From Flavobacterium sp. 270 (GTDB taxonomy: Bacteria; Bacteroidota; Bacteroidia; Flavobacteriales; Flavobacteriaceae): a DNA stretch of 64,000 bases. The number at the start of each line of letters is the position of its first letter. Position 1 is the stretch's first letter. The stretch is taken from positions 434,001 through 498,000 of the forward strand of contig NZ_SODM01000002.1 of assembly GCF_004368785.1 (NCBI RefSeq), given 5' to 3'. This document shows positions 27,073 through 36,317 of the stretch, in pieces. The position numbers and the translations under genes are program-made. The notes under the pieces were generated by a model, which made no database searches, was not told the DNA's origin, and worked only from the letters and a program-made list of their open reading frames with translations.

Positions 27073-27426
27073 ATGTTTGTAGCACCAAAAAACACAGAAT
27101 CTTTACTTGAAGAAGCGCAAGCTCAAACTTTGTATCTAAATCTGATTGAGCAGATTAACAAAGATTTTAATCTGGCAAACGAAGGAATCGATTTCCCGTT
27201 GAGTATTTCTCCCGATGAATTAAAAATTCAGCTTCACGAAAAAATCTACAGAATGATTCAGTACAAATTTGCTGAATATTTGAATCTTCTTTATATTATT
27301 GATGTTTCTGAAAACGAAATAAAAAGCCTCGACGGTTCTGATTTAGTAATTCTAGCCGAACAAGTTTCTTTTTTGATTTTAAAAAGGGAATGGCAGAAGG
27401 TTTGGTTTCGGAATTTTTACAAGTAA
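27073..27426 (+). CDS. Conserved-type hypothetical protein
   Basis: 117 residues, no signal peptide or membrane segment. It is mostly helical and acidic in its first half (SLLEEAQAQTLYLNLIEQIN), followed by LSISPDELKIQLHEKIYRMIQYKFAEY and a C-terminus rich in aromatics and Lys (REWQKVWFRNFYK). Family not recognised. It lies 102 bp after the polyprenyl synthase, separated by an inverted-repeat spacer; co-transcription is possible. A cytoplasmic location is inferred. Confidence 0.75.
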   Translation: MFVAPKNTESLLEEAQAQTLYLNLIEQINKDFNLANEGIDFPLSISPDELKIQLHEKIYRMIQYKFAEYLNLLYIIDVSENEIKSLDGSDLVILAEQVSFLILKREWQKVWFRNFYK

Positions 27427-27465
27427 AAGGTTCAAAGGTGCAGAGGCTCAAAGGCACAAAGTTTT
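27427..27465. repeat. Low-complexity AAAGGxxCA repeat tract
   Basis: AAAGGTTCAAAGGTGCAGAG continues into CTCAAAGGCACAAAG, iterations of one short word. The complementary wording TTTGTGCCTTTGTGCC occurs at 46231-46254 inside the nuo operon. Confidence 0.5.
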
Positions 27466-27511
27466 TAACAAGGTCTTTTTGGGTTCAATTGTCGAATTTT
27501 CACAAGTAAAG

Positions 27512-28090
27512 TTAGTCGGTTACCAAAATACTATAACTTTCGGGTCTTACTGTTTTTTTTAATTTATCTAATTCATCAACAAGCCCAAAACCTTCAGTAT
27601 CAATTTTACTACCTACAATCTCGAAGCGAAGATTTTTAAAGCAAATCTTTGCTATTCCAACTGTCTTTGTATTTTTTTTAAAAATAAAAATATCTCTGTA
27701 TTCGGCAATACAAGAGCAGGCTTCATTTCTTAAAGAATCTTTTTCACTAAAAATATTCTTAATCGCTTTCTCTTGCTTTGATGAAAGTTTTGATTTTTTA
27801 TAATTATGGCTCAATAATATTTTCTCAAAATCCTCATTTGGAATTGAATCTGGAAAACTAAATTCAAAAATTCCTAAAAATTCTTTCTCCTTTTTGCTTA
27901 GCTTTTCTTTACGAGCTAATTTAAAAAAATCATCTTCGGAGAAATTCAAGTAATAATGCTCTATTTTATCAGAATCAAAAAAAGGTTTTAATTCTTTCTT
28001 TGCAACTTTTTCATTATCACCTTCTTTTTTCGCAGCATGATTACAACTTAAAAGTAAAATTGAAGTAATTATTAAAATACATTTTTTCAT
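27512..28090 (-). CDS. Small lipoprotein of unknown function
   Basis: 192 residues. The lipoprotein signal is KKCILIITSILLLSC with Cys at 16, followed by a Lys/Glu-rich linker. The rest is charged and mixed helix/strand, with two Cys (RNEACSCIAEYRD) and a beta-rich C-terminal third (TKTVGIAKICFKNLRFEIVG). No family recognised. It is transcribed leftward after the beta-barrel gene at 28145, with a 54-bp spacer of CTTAGAATCTCAG-type words between them, so they may form a unit. Confidence 0.75.
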   Translation of the reverse strand: MKKCILIITSILLLSCNHAAKKEGDNEKVAKKELKPFFDSDKIEHYYLNFSEDDFFKLARKEKLSKKEKEFLGIFEFSFPDSIPNEDFEKILLSHNYKKSKLSSKQEKAIKNIFSEKDSLRNEACSCIAEYRDIFIFKKNTKTVGIAKICFKNLRFEIVGSKIDTEGFGLVDELDKLKKTVRPESYSILVTD

Positions 28091-28144
28091 TAAAATAAGA
28101 TTAAAAAACCTTAGAATCTCAGCATCTCAGAACCTTAGAAACTT
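28091..28144. repeat. Low-complexity CTTAGAATCTCAG repeat spacer
   Basis: CCTTAGAATCTCAGCATCTC continues as AGAACCTTAGAAACTTC, iterating one short word between two co-oriented genes. Confidence 0.45.
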
Positions 28145-28705
28145 CTAAAAATACACTCTCACAAAAGGCATAAATCCAGATTCGTACAAACTTTTATCAG
28201 GATCGTACAAAACATCGTAACGAGCACCAATTGTAACACTTCCGGTTCTGTAACCTGCACCGAGATACAAGGCAGTGTTCCAAAAATTATCAGAATATGC
28301 GGGTCTGTAAGGCGTTGAATCATAATCTGTATTAACGCGAACTTGTTCTAATTCTGCTGATAACTGAATTTCCGGAATTGGGTTTACAAGCCCAATTAAA
28401 CTTCCGCCATATACAAAAGAACTGTAATAATTTTTAGAAGACAAATAACCAAACTGCAGTCCTACTCCAACTGCAACAATCTCATTTACATTATATATTG
28501 CACTTGGCAGAACCGAAATATCCGTATAACCAGAACCAATCCCTAATCCGAGTCCTCCGCCAAATTGTACTTTATCCCAAAAATCGTTGCTGTTGTCTAT
28601 AACATATTTTTGCTGCGCTGCAACATTAGAGGAAAATAAAACTGTCAAAATCACAAAAAAAGAATTGAAAACGATTGAAATTTGATTTTTACTCATAGTT
28701 AACAT
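28145..28705 (-). CDS. Small outer-membrane beta-barrel protein
   Basis: 186 residues (183 if ATG 28696 is used). A signal peptide ends near NVAAQQ; alternating amphipathic strands with Gly-rich turns follow (FGGGLGLGIGSGYTDISV; TALYLGAGYRTGSVTIGARY) and the C-terminus ends in aromatic FVRVYF, as in small 8-stranded barrels. It is divergent from sucA. Proteins of this build next to sucA are sometimes labelled 2-oxoglutarate decarboxylase because of the neighbour, but nothing in the sequence supports an enzyme. Function unknown. Confidence 0.75.
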   Translation of the reverse strand: MLTMSKNQISIVFNSFFVILTVLFSSNVAAQQKYVIDNSNDFWDKVQFGGGLGLGIGSGYTDISVLPSAIYNVNEIVAVGVGLQFGYLSSKNYYSSFVYGGSLIGLVNPIPEIQLSAELEQVRVNTDYDSTPYRPAYSDNFWNTALYLGAGYRTGSVTIGARYDVLYDPDKSLYESGFMPFVRVYF

Positions 28706-28768
28706 TTATTTTAACAAATTTTTACGTAAAAGTACGTAAAAAAAGGATTTAAATAAATGCGATTGTTG

Positions 28769-28776
28769 TACTTTTG
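28769..28776 (+). promoter_or_regulatory. -7 box TACTTTTG of sucA
   Basis: TAnnTTTG match 36 bp before the ATG. A direct repeat TACGTAAAAG-TACGTAAAAA lies at 28723-28742 in the same divergent region. Confidence 0.5.
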
Positions 28777-28811
28777 CCATTCTATTTAACAAAAAGTATA
28801 TTCAACATATT

Positions 28812-31586
28812 ATGGATAGGTTTTCATTTTTAAATGCAGCGCATACAGAGTTTTTTGCACAATTATACGATCAATATTTAGTAAATCCAGACAGTGTAGA
28901 GCCTAGCTGGAGAAGTTTTTTTCAAGGTTTTGACTTTGGACAAACGACTTATAATGACGAAAATCCGGTGCAAACAATCGTTGAGTACGTGACTAGCGAC
29001 AACACAGATTACAGTCAGGTTTCAGAAAAACTAAAGAAAGAATTCAACGTTCTAAAATTAATTGACGGATACCGTACACGCGGACATTTATTCACGAAAA
29101 CAAACCCAGTTCGTGACCGTAGAACTTCATCTCCAACTTTGGATATTGAAAACTTCGGTTTATCTGCAGCTGATCTTAATACGGTTTTTGATGCAGCACA
29201 AACAATCGGGATGACACCTTCTTCTTTAGAAGCCATCGTAATTCGCCTAAAAGCAATTTACTGCCAGCATATTGGTATCGAATATATGTACATTAGAAAT
29301 CCTGGCGTTGTAAAATGGATTCAGGATAAATTAGCAGTTGGTAACAATCAGCCTAATTTTTCTACTGACGAAAAGAAAACAATCTTAAATAAATTAAACG
29401 AAGCTGTTTCTTTTGAAAATTTCCTTCATACTAAATATGTGGGACAAAAACGTTTTTCATTAGAAGGTGGAGAATCTATTATCCCGGCTTTGGACGCTTT
29501 GATCGAAAAAGCTGCTGAAAAAGGTGTTGAACAATTCGTAATGGGAATGGCTCACCGTGGTCGTTTGAACGTTTTAGCAAACATCTTCGGAAAATCTACT
29601 CAGGATATTTTTGGCGAGTTTGACGGTAAAGATTACGATCAGGAATATTTTGACGGTGACGTAAAATACCACTTAGGTCTTACTGCTGACAAAAAAACAA
29701 GATCTGGAAAAAGCATCAATATCAATTTAGCACCAAACCCTTCTCACTTAGAAACTGTTGGAGCTGTTATTGAAGGTATTACCAGAGCAAAACAAGATAA
29801 ATATTACGCAGACGATTTCTCTAAAGTTTTACCAATCGCCGTTCACGGTGATGCTGCAATCGCAGGACAAGGTATTCTTTATGAAATTATCCAAATGGCA
29901 CAACTTGACGGTTACAAAACTGGAGGAACTATCCACATCGTAATCAACAATCAAGTTGGTTTTACTACAAACTATTTAGATGCTCGTTCGTCTACTTATT
30001 GTACAGATGTTGCCAAAGTAACGCTTTCGCCAGTATTACACGTAAATGCTGATGATGCAGAAGCAGTTGTACATGCAGTATCTTTTGCTTTAGACTACAG
30101 AATGGAATTTGGCCGTGACGTATTTATTGACTTATTAGGATACAGAAAATACGGTCATAACGAAGGCGACGAACCTCGTTTTACACAGCCGGTTTTATAT
30201 AAAATCATCGCTAAACATAAAAACCCAAGAGATATTTACGCTGAAAAATTATTATCAGACGGCGTAATTGATGCTACTTATGTTAATGGTTTAGAAAAAG
30301 AATACAAAACGAATCTGGAAGAAAACTTAGAAGCTTCCCGTAAAAAAGATTTGACTATCATTACTCCATTCATGAAAAACGAATGGGATGGTTTTGTTCA
30401 GGTTACGGATACGCAAATGCTTCAAAAAGTAGATACTAAATTCCAAAAAGAAGGTTTAGATTCTATCATCAATACAATTTCAACTCTTCCATCTGATAAG
30501 AAATTTATCAGCAAAATCACAAAAATTGTATCTGACAGAAAAACAGGATATGACAATAATACTTTAGACTGGGGAACTGCAGAAGCGTTGGCTTATGGTT
30601 CACTTTTAACAGAAGGATTTGATGTTAGAATTTCTGGTCAGGATGTTGAAAGAGGAACTTTCTCTCACCGTCATGCTGTTGTTAAAGTAGAAGATTCTGA
30701 AGAAGAAGTAATTTTACTGGATGCGATTGAAAACAAAAAAGGAAAATTCGGCGTTTTCAATTCACTTTTATCAGAATACGGAGTTCTTGGTTTTGATTAT
30801 GGATATGCATTAGCAAACCCGAATGCATTGACAATTTGGGAAGCACAATTTGGGGATTTCTCTAATGGAGCTCAAATTATGATTGACCAATATATTTCTT
30901 GTGGAGAAGATAAATGGAACAACCAAAATGGTATTGTTTTATTATTACCTCACGGATATGAAGGACAAGGAGCAGAACACTCTTCTGCAAGAATGGAGCG
31001 TTACTTACAACTTTGTGCCAGACAAAATATGTATGTTGCAGATTGTACAACGCCAGCCAACTTCTTCCACTTGTTGAGAAGACAAATGAAAACGAATTTC
31101 CGTAAACCATTGGTAGTTTTCTCTCCAAAAAGTTTATTGCGTGATCCAAGATGTGTTTCTACAGTTGATGAATTAGCAAACGGAAGTTTCCAGGAAACTA
31201 TTGACGATAATACAGTTGACAAAAAAGGTGTAAAAACTTTAGTTTTCGTTACTGGTAAATTCTATTATGATATTGTTGCAGAAAGAGAAAACAACGGAAG
31301 AAATGATGTTGCAGTAGTTCGTATCGAGCAATTGTTCCCTTTACCTGTAGAACAGCTTAAAGCAATTATCGCACAATATCCAAACGCAGACGATTATGTT
31401 TGGGCACAAGAAGAGCCTAAAAACATGGGAGCTTACAGCTTTATGCTGATGAATTTTGATCTTGTAAAATGGAGATTAGCTTCATTAAAAGCTTACGCTG
31501 CACCAGCATCAGGAAGTTACACACGTGCAAAACGTCGTCATGCAGATGCGATCAGAATGGTATTCGATAAAGATTTATTTAGATAA
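28812..31586 (+). CDS. sucA: 2-oxoglutarate dehydrogenase E1 component
   Basis: 924 residues, normal length. The N-terminal E1-specific segment (FLNAAHTEFFAQLYDQYLV) is present. The thiamine-diphosphate domain has MGMAHRGRLNVLANI, PNPSHLE, HGDAAIAGQG and INNQVGFTT; the C-terminal transketolase-like half has GQDVERGTFSHRHAV and EAQFGDFSNGAQIMIDQ. It decarboxylates 2-oxoglutarate and passes the succinyl group to the lipoyl arm of E2 (TCA cycle, cytoplasm). The E2 gene follows after an 83-bp spacer largely made of an inverted repeat; no E3 gene is nearby, so E3 is probably shared from elsewhere. Confidence 0.97.
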   Translation: MDRFSFLNAAHTEFFAQLYDQYLVNPDSVEPSWRSFFQGFDFGQTTYNDENPVQTIVEYVTSDNTDYSQVSEKLKKEFNVLKLIDGYRTRGHLFTKTNPVRDRRTSSPTLDIENFGLSAADLNTVFDAAQTIGMTPSSLEAIVIRLKAIYCQHIGIEYMYIRNPGVVKWIQDKLAVGNNQPNFSTDEKKTILNKLNEAVSFENFLHTKYVGQKRFSLEGGESIIPALDALIEKAAEKGVEQFVMGMAHRGRLNVLANIFGKSTQDIFGEFDGKDYDQEYFDGDVKYHLGLTADKKTRSGKSININLAPNPSHLETVGAVIEGITRAKQDKYYADDFSKVLPIAVHGDAAIAGQGILYEIIQMAQLDGYKTGGTIHIVINNQVGFTTNYLDARSSTYCTDVAKVTLSPVLHVNADDAEAVVHAVSFALDYRMEFGRDVFIDLLGYRKYGHNEGDEPRFTQPVLYKIIAKHKNPRDIYAEKLLSDGVIDATYVNGLEKEYKTNLEENLEASRKKDLTIITPFMKNEWDGFVQVTDTQMLQKVDTKFQKEGLDSIINTISTLPSDKKFISKITKIVSDRKTGYDNNTLDWGTAEALAYGSLLTEGFDVRISGQDVERGTFSHRHAVVKVEDSEEEVILLDAIENKKGKFGVFNSLLSEYGVLGFDYGYALANPNALTIWEAQFGDFSNGAQIMIDQYISCGEDKWNNQNGIVLLLPHGYEGQGAEHSSARMERYLQLCARQNMYVADCTTPANFFHLLRRQMKTNFRKPLVVFSPKSLLRDPRCVSTVDELANGSFQETIDDNTVDKKGVKTLVFVTGKFYYDIVAERENNGRNDVAVVRIEQLFPLPVEQLKAIIAQYPNADDYVWAQEEPKNMGAYSFMLMNFDLVKWRLASLKAYAAPASGSYTRAKRRHADAIRMVFDKDLFR

Positions 31587-31594
31587 AAAATAAT

Positions 31595-31660
31595 TGTTTC
31601 AAGTTTAAAGTTTCAGGTTTAATGCTAACATGAAACTTTAAACAATTAAAACTTTAAACA
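31595..31660. repeat. Iterated-word inverted repeat between sucA and sucB
   Basis: GTTTCAAGTTTAAAGTTTCA on the left is complemented by TGAAACTTTAAAC and AAAACTTTAAAC on the right. The GTTTCAAGTTT word recurs in the nuoF-nuoG spacer. Confidence 0.65.
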
Positions 31661-31669
31661 AAAACAAAG

Positions 31670-32908
31670 ATGATTTTAGAAATGAAAGTCCCATCACCAG
31701 GGGAATCAATAAAAGAAGTTGAAATTGCAACTTGGTTAGTAAAAGACGGTGATTATGTAGAAAAAGATCAAGCGATTGCTGAAGTAGATTCGGATAAAGC
31801 TACTCTTGAATTACCTGCTGAAATGAGTGGTGTAATTACATTAAAAGCTGAAGAAGGTGATACAGTTGCAGTAGGAGCTGTAGTTTGTTTAATTGATACA
31901 GATGCTGCAAAACCTGCAGGATCTGCTCCAGCAGCTGAAGCTAAAGTTGAAGCGCCAAAAGCGGAGGCTCCAAAGGCAGAAGCACCTAAAGCTGAAGCGC
32001 CAAAAGCGGCTCCGGCAGCAACAAGTTATGCAGCAGGAACTCCATCTCCGGCGGCAAGAAAAATATTAGACGAGAAAAATATAGCGCCAACAACAGTTTC
32101 TGGAACTGGTAAAGGCGGAAGAATTACTAAAGATGACGCTGTAAACGCAGTACCATCTATGGGAACTCCAACTGGAGGAAGCCGTGGATCTGAGCGTACA
32201 AAATTATCTATGTTGCGTCGTAAAGTAGCAGAAAGATTAGTTGCTGCTAAAAACGAAACTGCAATGTTAACTACTTTCAACGAAGTTAACATGACGCCAA
32301 TCAACAACATCCGTAATGAATACAAAGATGCATTCAAAGCAAAACATGGTGGTCTTGGTTTAGGTTATATGTCATTCTTTACAAAAGCGGTTACAAGAGC
32401 TTTAGAATTGTTTCCAGATGTAAACTCAATGATGGATGGTGACTACAAAATCGCTTACGATTTTGCTGATATCTCTATCGCAGTTTCTGGACCAAAAGGA
32501 CTAATGGTTCCTGTAGTTCGTAATGCTGAACTTTTAACTTTCCGTGGAATTGAAGCTGAAATCAAAAGATTGGCTTTAAGAGCTCGTGACGGTCAAATTA
32601 CAGTTGACGATATGACTGGTGGTACTTTTACAATTACTAACGGTGGTGTTTTTGGAAGTATGTTATCTACTCCAATTATCAACCCTCCACAATCAGGAAT
32701 TTTAGGAATGCACAATATTATTGAGCGTCCTATCGCTGTAAACGGTAAAGTAGAAATTCACCCAATGATGTATGTTGCTCTTTCTTACGATCACAGAATT
32801 ATCGACGGACGTGAGTCTGTTGGTTTCTTAGTTGCAGTAAAAGAAGCTTTAGAAAATCCACTAGAATTATTAATGAACGGCGATGCTAAACGTGCTTTAG
32901 AATTGTAG
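31670..32908 (+). CDS. sucB: Dihydrolipoyllysine succinyltransferase (E2)
   Basis: 412 residues. The lipoyl domain at 1-78 carries the modified Lys in [12 protein letters not shown]. An Ala/Pro-rich linker contains a KAEAP repeat several times over. A peripheral-subunit-binding domain ([23 protein letters not shown]) precedes the catalytic acyltransferase domain, about 180-412, which ends with the active-site motif [10 protein letters not shown]. It transfers succinyl groups to CoA. An ATG at 31682 is an alternative start, but the [13 protein letters not shown] start is family-like. A strong terminator follows. Confidence 0.96.
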   Translation: MILEMKVPSPGESIKEVEIATWLVKDGDYVEKDQAIAEVDSDKATLELPAEMSGVITLKAEEGDTVAVGAVVCLIDTDAAKPAGSAPAAEAKVEAPKAEAPKAEAPKAEAPKAAPAATSYAAGTPSPAARKILDEKNIAPTTVSGTGKGGRITKDDAVNAVPSMGTPTGGSRGSERTKLSMLRRKVAERLVAAKNETAMLTTFNEVNMTPINNIRNEYKDAFKAKHGGLGLGYMSFFTKAVTRALELFPDVNSMMDGDYKIAYDFADISIAVSGPKGLMVPVVRNAELLTFRGIEAEIKRLALRARDGQITVDDMTGGTFTITNGGVFGSMLSTPIINPPQSGILGMHNIIERPIAVNGKVEIHPMMYVALSYDHRIIDGRESVGFLVAVKEALENPLELLMNGDAKRALEL

Positions 32909-32932
32909 TTGTAGTAATTTTTACCATATCCT

Positions 32933-32967
32933 AAAACCTGTTCATTTACTTGAACAGGTTTTTTTTT
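32933..32967 (+). terminator. Terminator after sucB
   Basis: Stem AAAACCTGTTCA / TGAACAGGTTTT with a TTTACT loop, followed by T-rich sequence. Confidence 0.85.
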
Positions 32968-32974
32968 GCACAAT

Positions 32975-32996
32975 ATTAGCTTAAGATTAGCTTAAG
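32975..32996. repeat. Perfect tandem 11-mer ATTAGCTTAAG
   Basis: Two head-to-tail copies, each containing the palindrome CTTAAG, about 130 bp before the TonB receptor gene. One helical turn apart, they could bind a regulator of iron uptake; no known site is matched. Confidence 0.4.
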
Positions 32997-33067
32997 ATGT
33001 TAAATTTTTAAAAAAATGTAAATTTTACCCTTTAAAAAATATTTAATTTAGAATAAATAAGAATAAC

Positions 33068-33098
33068 TTGTTTTGTTTTGATTCATAACTTAGATTTG
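33068..33098 (+). promoter_or_regulatory. Promoter TTG-N20-TAGATTTG of the TonB receptor
   Basis: Both boxes match the Bacteroidota -33/-7 consensus with normal spacing, 27 bp before the ATG. Confidence 0.65.
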
Positions 33099-33124
33099 CA
33101 CTATTAAAATCAATTCTAAATAAA

Positions 33125-35608
33125 ATGAAATTCAAATTTACTATTTCGGTTTTGAGCTTTTGCTTTTTTCTTTTAGCAGGAACTTCAGTTTCGGCACAAG
33201 AAAAAGCGACAATAAAAGGTCAAATCAGCATATCAAACAATGACGCTGCAGATAATGTTTCTGTAGTTCTTAAAGGAACAAAAATAGGAACAACTACTGA
33301 TAGTCATGGTTTCTATGAAATTAAAAATATTAAACCAGGAAATTATGTTATTAGAGTTACTTCTGTTGGATTTTCCAGCAAAGAGAAAAGTGTAACTGTT
33401 AATAATGGTGACGAAATAATTGAAGATTTCAAAATTACTCCAAACTCTGAAGAGTTGGACGAAATTGTAGTAAATGGCGGTTCTAAAAAAAATACTTTTG
33501 CTCGTAAAGAAACACAGCAAGTATCAAAAATGCCACTTAAAAATCTTGAGAATCCACAAGTTTATACAACTATCACAGGCGAATTATTAAAAGAACAAGT
33601 GGTTACTAATCTTGATGACGCTCTTAAAAATGCACCAGGATTAAGTCCGCTTTGGGCTTCAACAGGACGTGGCGGCGACGGGTCGGCTTATTTTTCTTTA
33701 AGAGGATTTGCTGTTCAGCCAACTATGATTAATGGATTACCAGGTTTAACAAACGGAAATGTAGATCCTGCTAATATTGATAAAATTGAAGTAATAAAAG
33801 GACCTTCAGGAACTTTATTCGGAAGTAGTTTAATCTCTTACGGAGGTTTAATTAATCTTACAACTAAAAAACCATACGATCATTTTGGAGGCGAAGTAAA
33901 TTATACTGCCGGAAGTTATGGTTTAAACAGAGTTACTGTAGATGTAAATACTCCGCTTGACGACGAGCACAAAGTAAACGTTCGTGTAAACTCTGCTTAT
34001 CATACAGAAAATAGTTTTCAGGATGCAGGATTCAAAAAATCATTCTTTTTTGCTCCTTCATTATCTTACCAAGTAAATGACAAACTTTCGTTTTTCATTA
34101 ATACAGAATTCATGAACTTTAAATCTACTAATGCTACTATGTTATTTTTAGATAGAGGTACAGCTTTAAGAGTGCATAACTTAGATGAATTAGGTTATGA
34201 TAACAAACGTTCTTATACAAGTAATGAACTTGCGATTGAAACTCCTTCATACAATCTTCAGGGACAAATGAATTATAAAATTTCTGATCAATGGACTTCT
34301 CAAACTGTATTCTCAAGAGGTTCATCATCATCAGAAGGATATTATGCTTATTTATATGAAGGCACACAATATGCACAAGCTGCAATAAGCCAAGGAATTG
34401 TTTTAGGACGTTTTATGAACTACCAGAATTCTACAACTTTAACAACAGATATTCAACAAAACTTTATTGGTGACTTTAAATTGGGTAATTTAAGAAACAG
34501 AATTGTTGTTGGTCTTGATTATTTTAATAGAGGACAAATTGATAATGGTACCGGATATGTAGCAAATGGTAATATCTATATTGGTAATCTGGATTTAAAA
34601 ACGGTAAACGAAAATCTTTACGGAATCACTGATCCTGCAGATTATATTACTAACGGTGATAATGGAAAATTAACTAAAACTGGTGCTGACTCTGTATTAG
34701 CTTCTGCTCCTTTAAGCAATAATAAAACGAAACAAGAAGTATACAGCGTTTATGCGTCTAACGTAATTAACTTTACACCAGCATTATCTGCAATGGCAAG
34801 TTTACGTGTTGACCGTTTTATGACTGCAGGTGATTTAAGCACAAAAGCAGATGATTTTAATCAAACTGCTTTTTCTCCAAAATTCGGATTAGTTTATCAG
34901 CCAATTATCGATAAAGTGTCCCTTTTTGCTAATTATATGGATGGTTTTGCTAATTCAGCTCCTGTTACAGAAATTTTAGCTGATGGAAGTACTCGTCCGA
35001 GAACTTTTAATCCTGAGCACGCCAACCAATTTGAAGTAGGAACTAAATTAAATATTTTTAGAGATAAACTATACGCTACATTCAGTTATTATAACATTCA
35101 AGTAAAAGATCAGGTATATGTAGTATATGGTGCTACAACTCAAACTGCTTTTCAGGATGGTGCACAAAAAAACAAAGGTTTTGAAGCAGAATTCGTAGCA
35201 AACCCTATTAACGGATTAAACATTGTTGCAGGATACAGTTATAACGATGCTGTTTTACTTGCTGGAGATCCAGATTTCGTAGGTCACAGACCAGAAAGCG
35301 GTGGACCACAAAACTTAGCAAACTTATGGGCAAGCTATAAATTTCCAGAAGGAGACTTAAAAGGTTTTGGTTTAGGATTTGGAGGAAATTATGCAAGTAA
35401 AAACAAAATCATGAACCGTACAGTTGTTGGAACATTTGCGCTTCCAGAATATACAGTATTAAACTCTTCAATATTCTACGGAACAGAAAAATTCACCTTG
35501 ACATTAAAAGTGGACAACATTGCAAATGTTGATACTTATGATGGTTGGTCTACAATCCACCCAAAAAATATGCGCAGTGCATCTGCAAGTTTTTCATACA
35601 GATTCTAA
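33125..35608 (+). CDS. TonB-dependent siderophore-type receptor
   Basis: 827 residues. Signal peptide to about 25, then a carboxypeptidase-regulatory-like beta domain at 28-115 (ATIKGQISISNNDAADNVSV), a plug at about 120-260 (LDDALKNAPGLS; YFSLRGFAVQPTMINGLPG; KIEVIKGPSGTLFGSS) and a 22-stranded barrel ending in SASFSYRF. The SxRGFA and KGPSGTLFG motifs are those of ferric-siderophore receptors. It imports an iron chelate across the outer membrane using TonB energy. The downstream DUF3325-like, DUF3649-like and PepSY genes support iron uptake. Ligand unknown. Confidence 0.93.
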   Translation: MKFKFTISVLSFCFFLLAGTSVSAQEKATIKGQISISNNDAADNVSVVLKGTKIGTTTDSHGFYEIKNIKPGNYVIRVTSVGFSSKEKSVTVNNGDEIIEDFKITPNSEELDEIVVNGGSKKNTFARKETQQVSKMPLKNLENPQVYTTITGELLKEQVVTNLDDALKNAPGLSPLWASTGRGGDGSAYFSLRGFAVQPTMINGLPGLTNGNVDPANIDKIEVIKGPSGTLFGSSLISYGGLINLTTKKPYDHFGGEVNYTAGSYGLNRVTVDVNTPLDDEHKVNVRVNSAYHTENSFQDAGFKKSFFFAPSLSYQVNDKLSFFINTEFMNFKSTNATMLFLDRGTALRVHNLDELGYDNKRSYTSNELAIETPSYNLQGQMNYKISDQWTSQTVFSRGSSSSEGYYAYLYEGTQYAQAAISQGIVLGRFMNYQNSTTLTTDIQQNFIGDFKLGNLRNRIVVGLDYFNRGQIDNGTGYVANGNIYIGNLDLKTVNENLYGITDPADYITNGDNGKLTKTGADSVLASAPLSNNKTKQEVYSVYASNVINFTPALSAMASLRVDRFMTAGDLSTKADDFNQTAFSPKFGLVYQPIIDKVSLFANYMDGFANSAPVTEILADGSTRPRTFNPEHANQFEVGTKLNIFRDKLYATFSYYNIQVKDQVYVVYGATTQTAFQDGAQKNKGFEAEFVANPINGLNIVAGYSYNDAVLLAGDPDFVGHRPESGGPQNLANLWASYKFPEGDLKGFGLGFGGNYASKNKIMNRTVVGTFALPEYTVLNSSIFYGTEKFTLTLKVDNIANVDTYDGWSTIHPKNMRSASASFSYRF

Positions 35609-35621
35609 TCTAAAAAAACAC

Positions 35622-35657
35622 AAAAGCATCTTTCTAAACGTTTAGAAAGATGCTTTT
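35622..35657 (+). terminator. Strong hairpin between the receptor and the rest of the iron module
   Basis: Perfect 17-bp stem AAAAGCATCTTTCTAAA / TTTAGAAAGATGCTTTT with a CG centre and a following T-run. It lies before the next co-oriented gene at 35674, so it may limit read-through (attenuation). Confidence 0.8.
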
Positions 35658-35673
35658 TTAAAATTATAAAATC

Positions 35674-36006
35674 ATGATAACAATAGCCAGTATTTTCGTT
35701 TTTATCTCTTTTTATATGTTTTATTACACTTCTAAAAGAGCAGTGCTAACTTATAATTACAGTTTTGAAAAATGGATGAACAGCAATCCAAAACAGACTA
35801 AAATTACAGGTTTGGTTTTGCTTCTTTTTGCTTACTCGGTATGGCTGTTTACGCAAGCATTATGCTGTGGCACTTTATTATTTTTTATTCAGTTAATGAC
35901 GGTGGGGAGTTTAATTATTTTGCTTAAACCGCTACAGGTTATAAACACTAAAGCAGTTGCGGCGCTTTTTATTCTAGTTGCACTATTAGAAATTTATTAC
36001 TACTAA
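35674..36006 (+). CDS. DUF3325-like small membrane protein of iron-uptake loci
   Basis: 110 residues with about three membrane helices (ITIASIFVFISFYMFYYT; KITGLVLLLFAYSVWLFTQAL; AVAALFILVALLEIYYY). Build, the YYTSKRA motif after TM1, and the position between a TonB receptor and a PepSY gene match the DUF3325 family of siderophore loci. Exact function unknown; it likely assists ferric-siderophore reduction or transport with its neighbours. It sits 2 bp before the DUF3649-like gene. Confidence 0.65.
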   Translation: MITIASIFVFISFYMFYYTSKRAVLTYNYSFEKWMNSNPKQTKITGLVLLLFAYSVWLFTQALCCGTLLFFIQLMTVGSLIILLKPLQVINTKAVAALFILVALLEIYYY

Positions 36007-36008
36007 AT

Positions 36009-36314
36009 ATGCCTGCAAATCCTAAATATCTCACGCAGTCTAAATGGCAGCGTTTTCTCAAAATAACAGCTGCTATACTTGGCGGTTATTTTGTTTCTGT
36101 GACATTTCATTTGGCTTTGGCTTCCTGGTTTGATCGTGCAAATGTTCTTATCACGATGGCTTTTACAGGTTTTATACTTTGGGTTGCTTTAATGGTTGTT
36201 GCATTTTTAGCAAAAAGCGGCTGGAAAATCTGGGGAATTTATTTACTGCTGACCGTTTTATTTTGCGGTATTATTTATCTCGGACAAACTTATAATCATC
36301 CTATTACCAAATAA
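36009..36314 (+). CDS. DUF3649-like small membrane protein of iron-uptake loci
   Basis: 101 residues, three membrane helices. TM1 is KITAAILGGYFVSVTFHLALA, TM2 begins ITMAFTGFILWVALMVVAF and TM3 IWGIYLLLTVLFCGIIYL. The GGYFVS motif in TM1 and KSGWKIWGIY match DUF3649 members, which occur with PepSY proteins and siderophore receptors. It is packed between neighbours (2 bp and 3 bp gaps), so it is translated as one unit with them. Biochemical role unknown. Confidence 0.68.
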   Translation: MPANPKYLTQSKWQRFLKITAAILGGYFVSVTFHLALASWFDRANVLITMAFTGFILWVALMVVAFLAKSGWKIWGIYLLLTVLFCGIIYLGQTYNHPITK

Positions 36315-36317
36315 TTT

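Noticed and set aside
28145..28705. 2-oxoglutarate decarboxylase label for the gene next to sucA
   Set aside because: The sequence is a small signal-peptide-bearing beta-barrel with no thiamine or lipoyl motif.
30877..31222. Open frames opposite sucA and the nuo genes
   Set aside because: They lack signal, family or codon-use support and lie wholly within well-supported genes.
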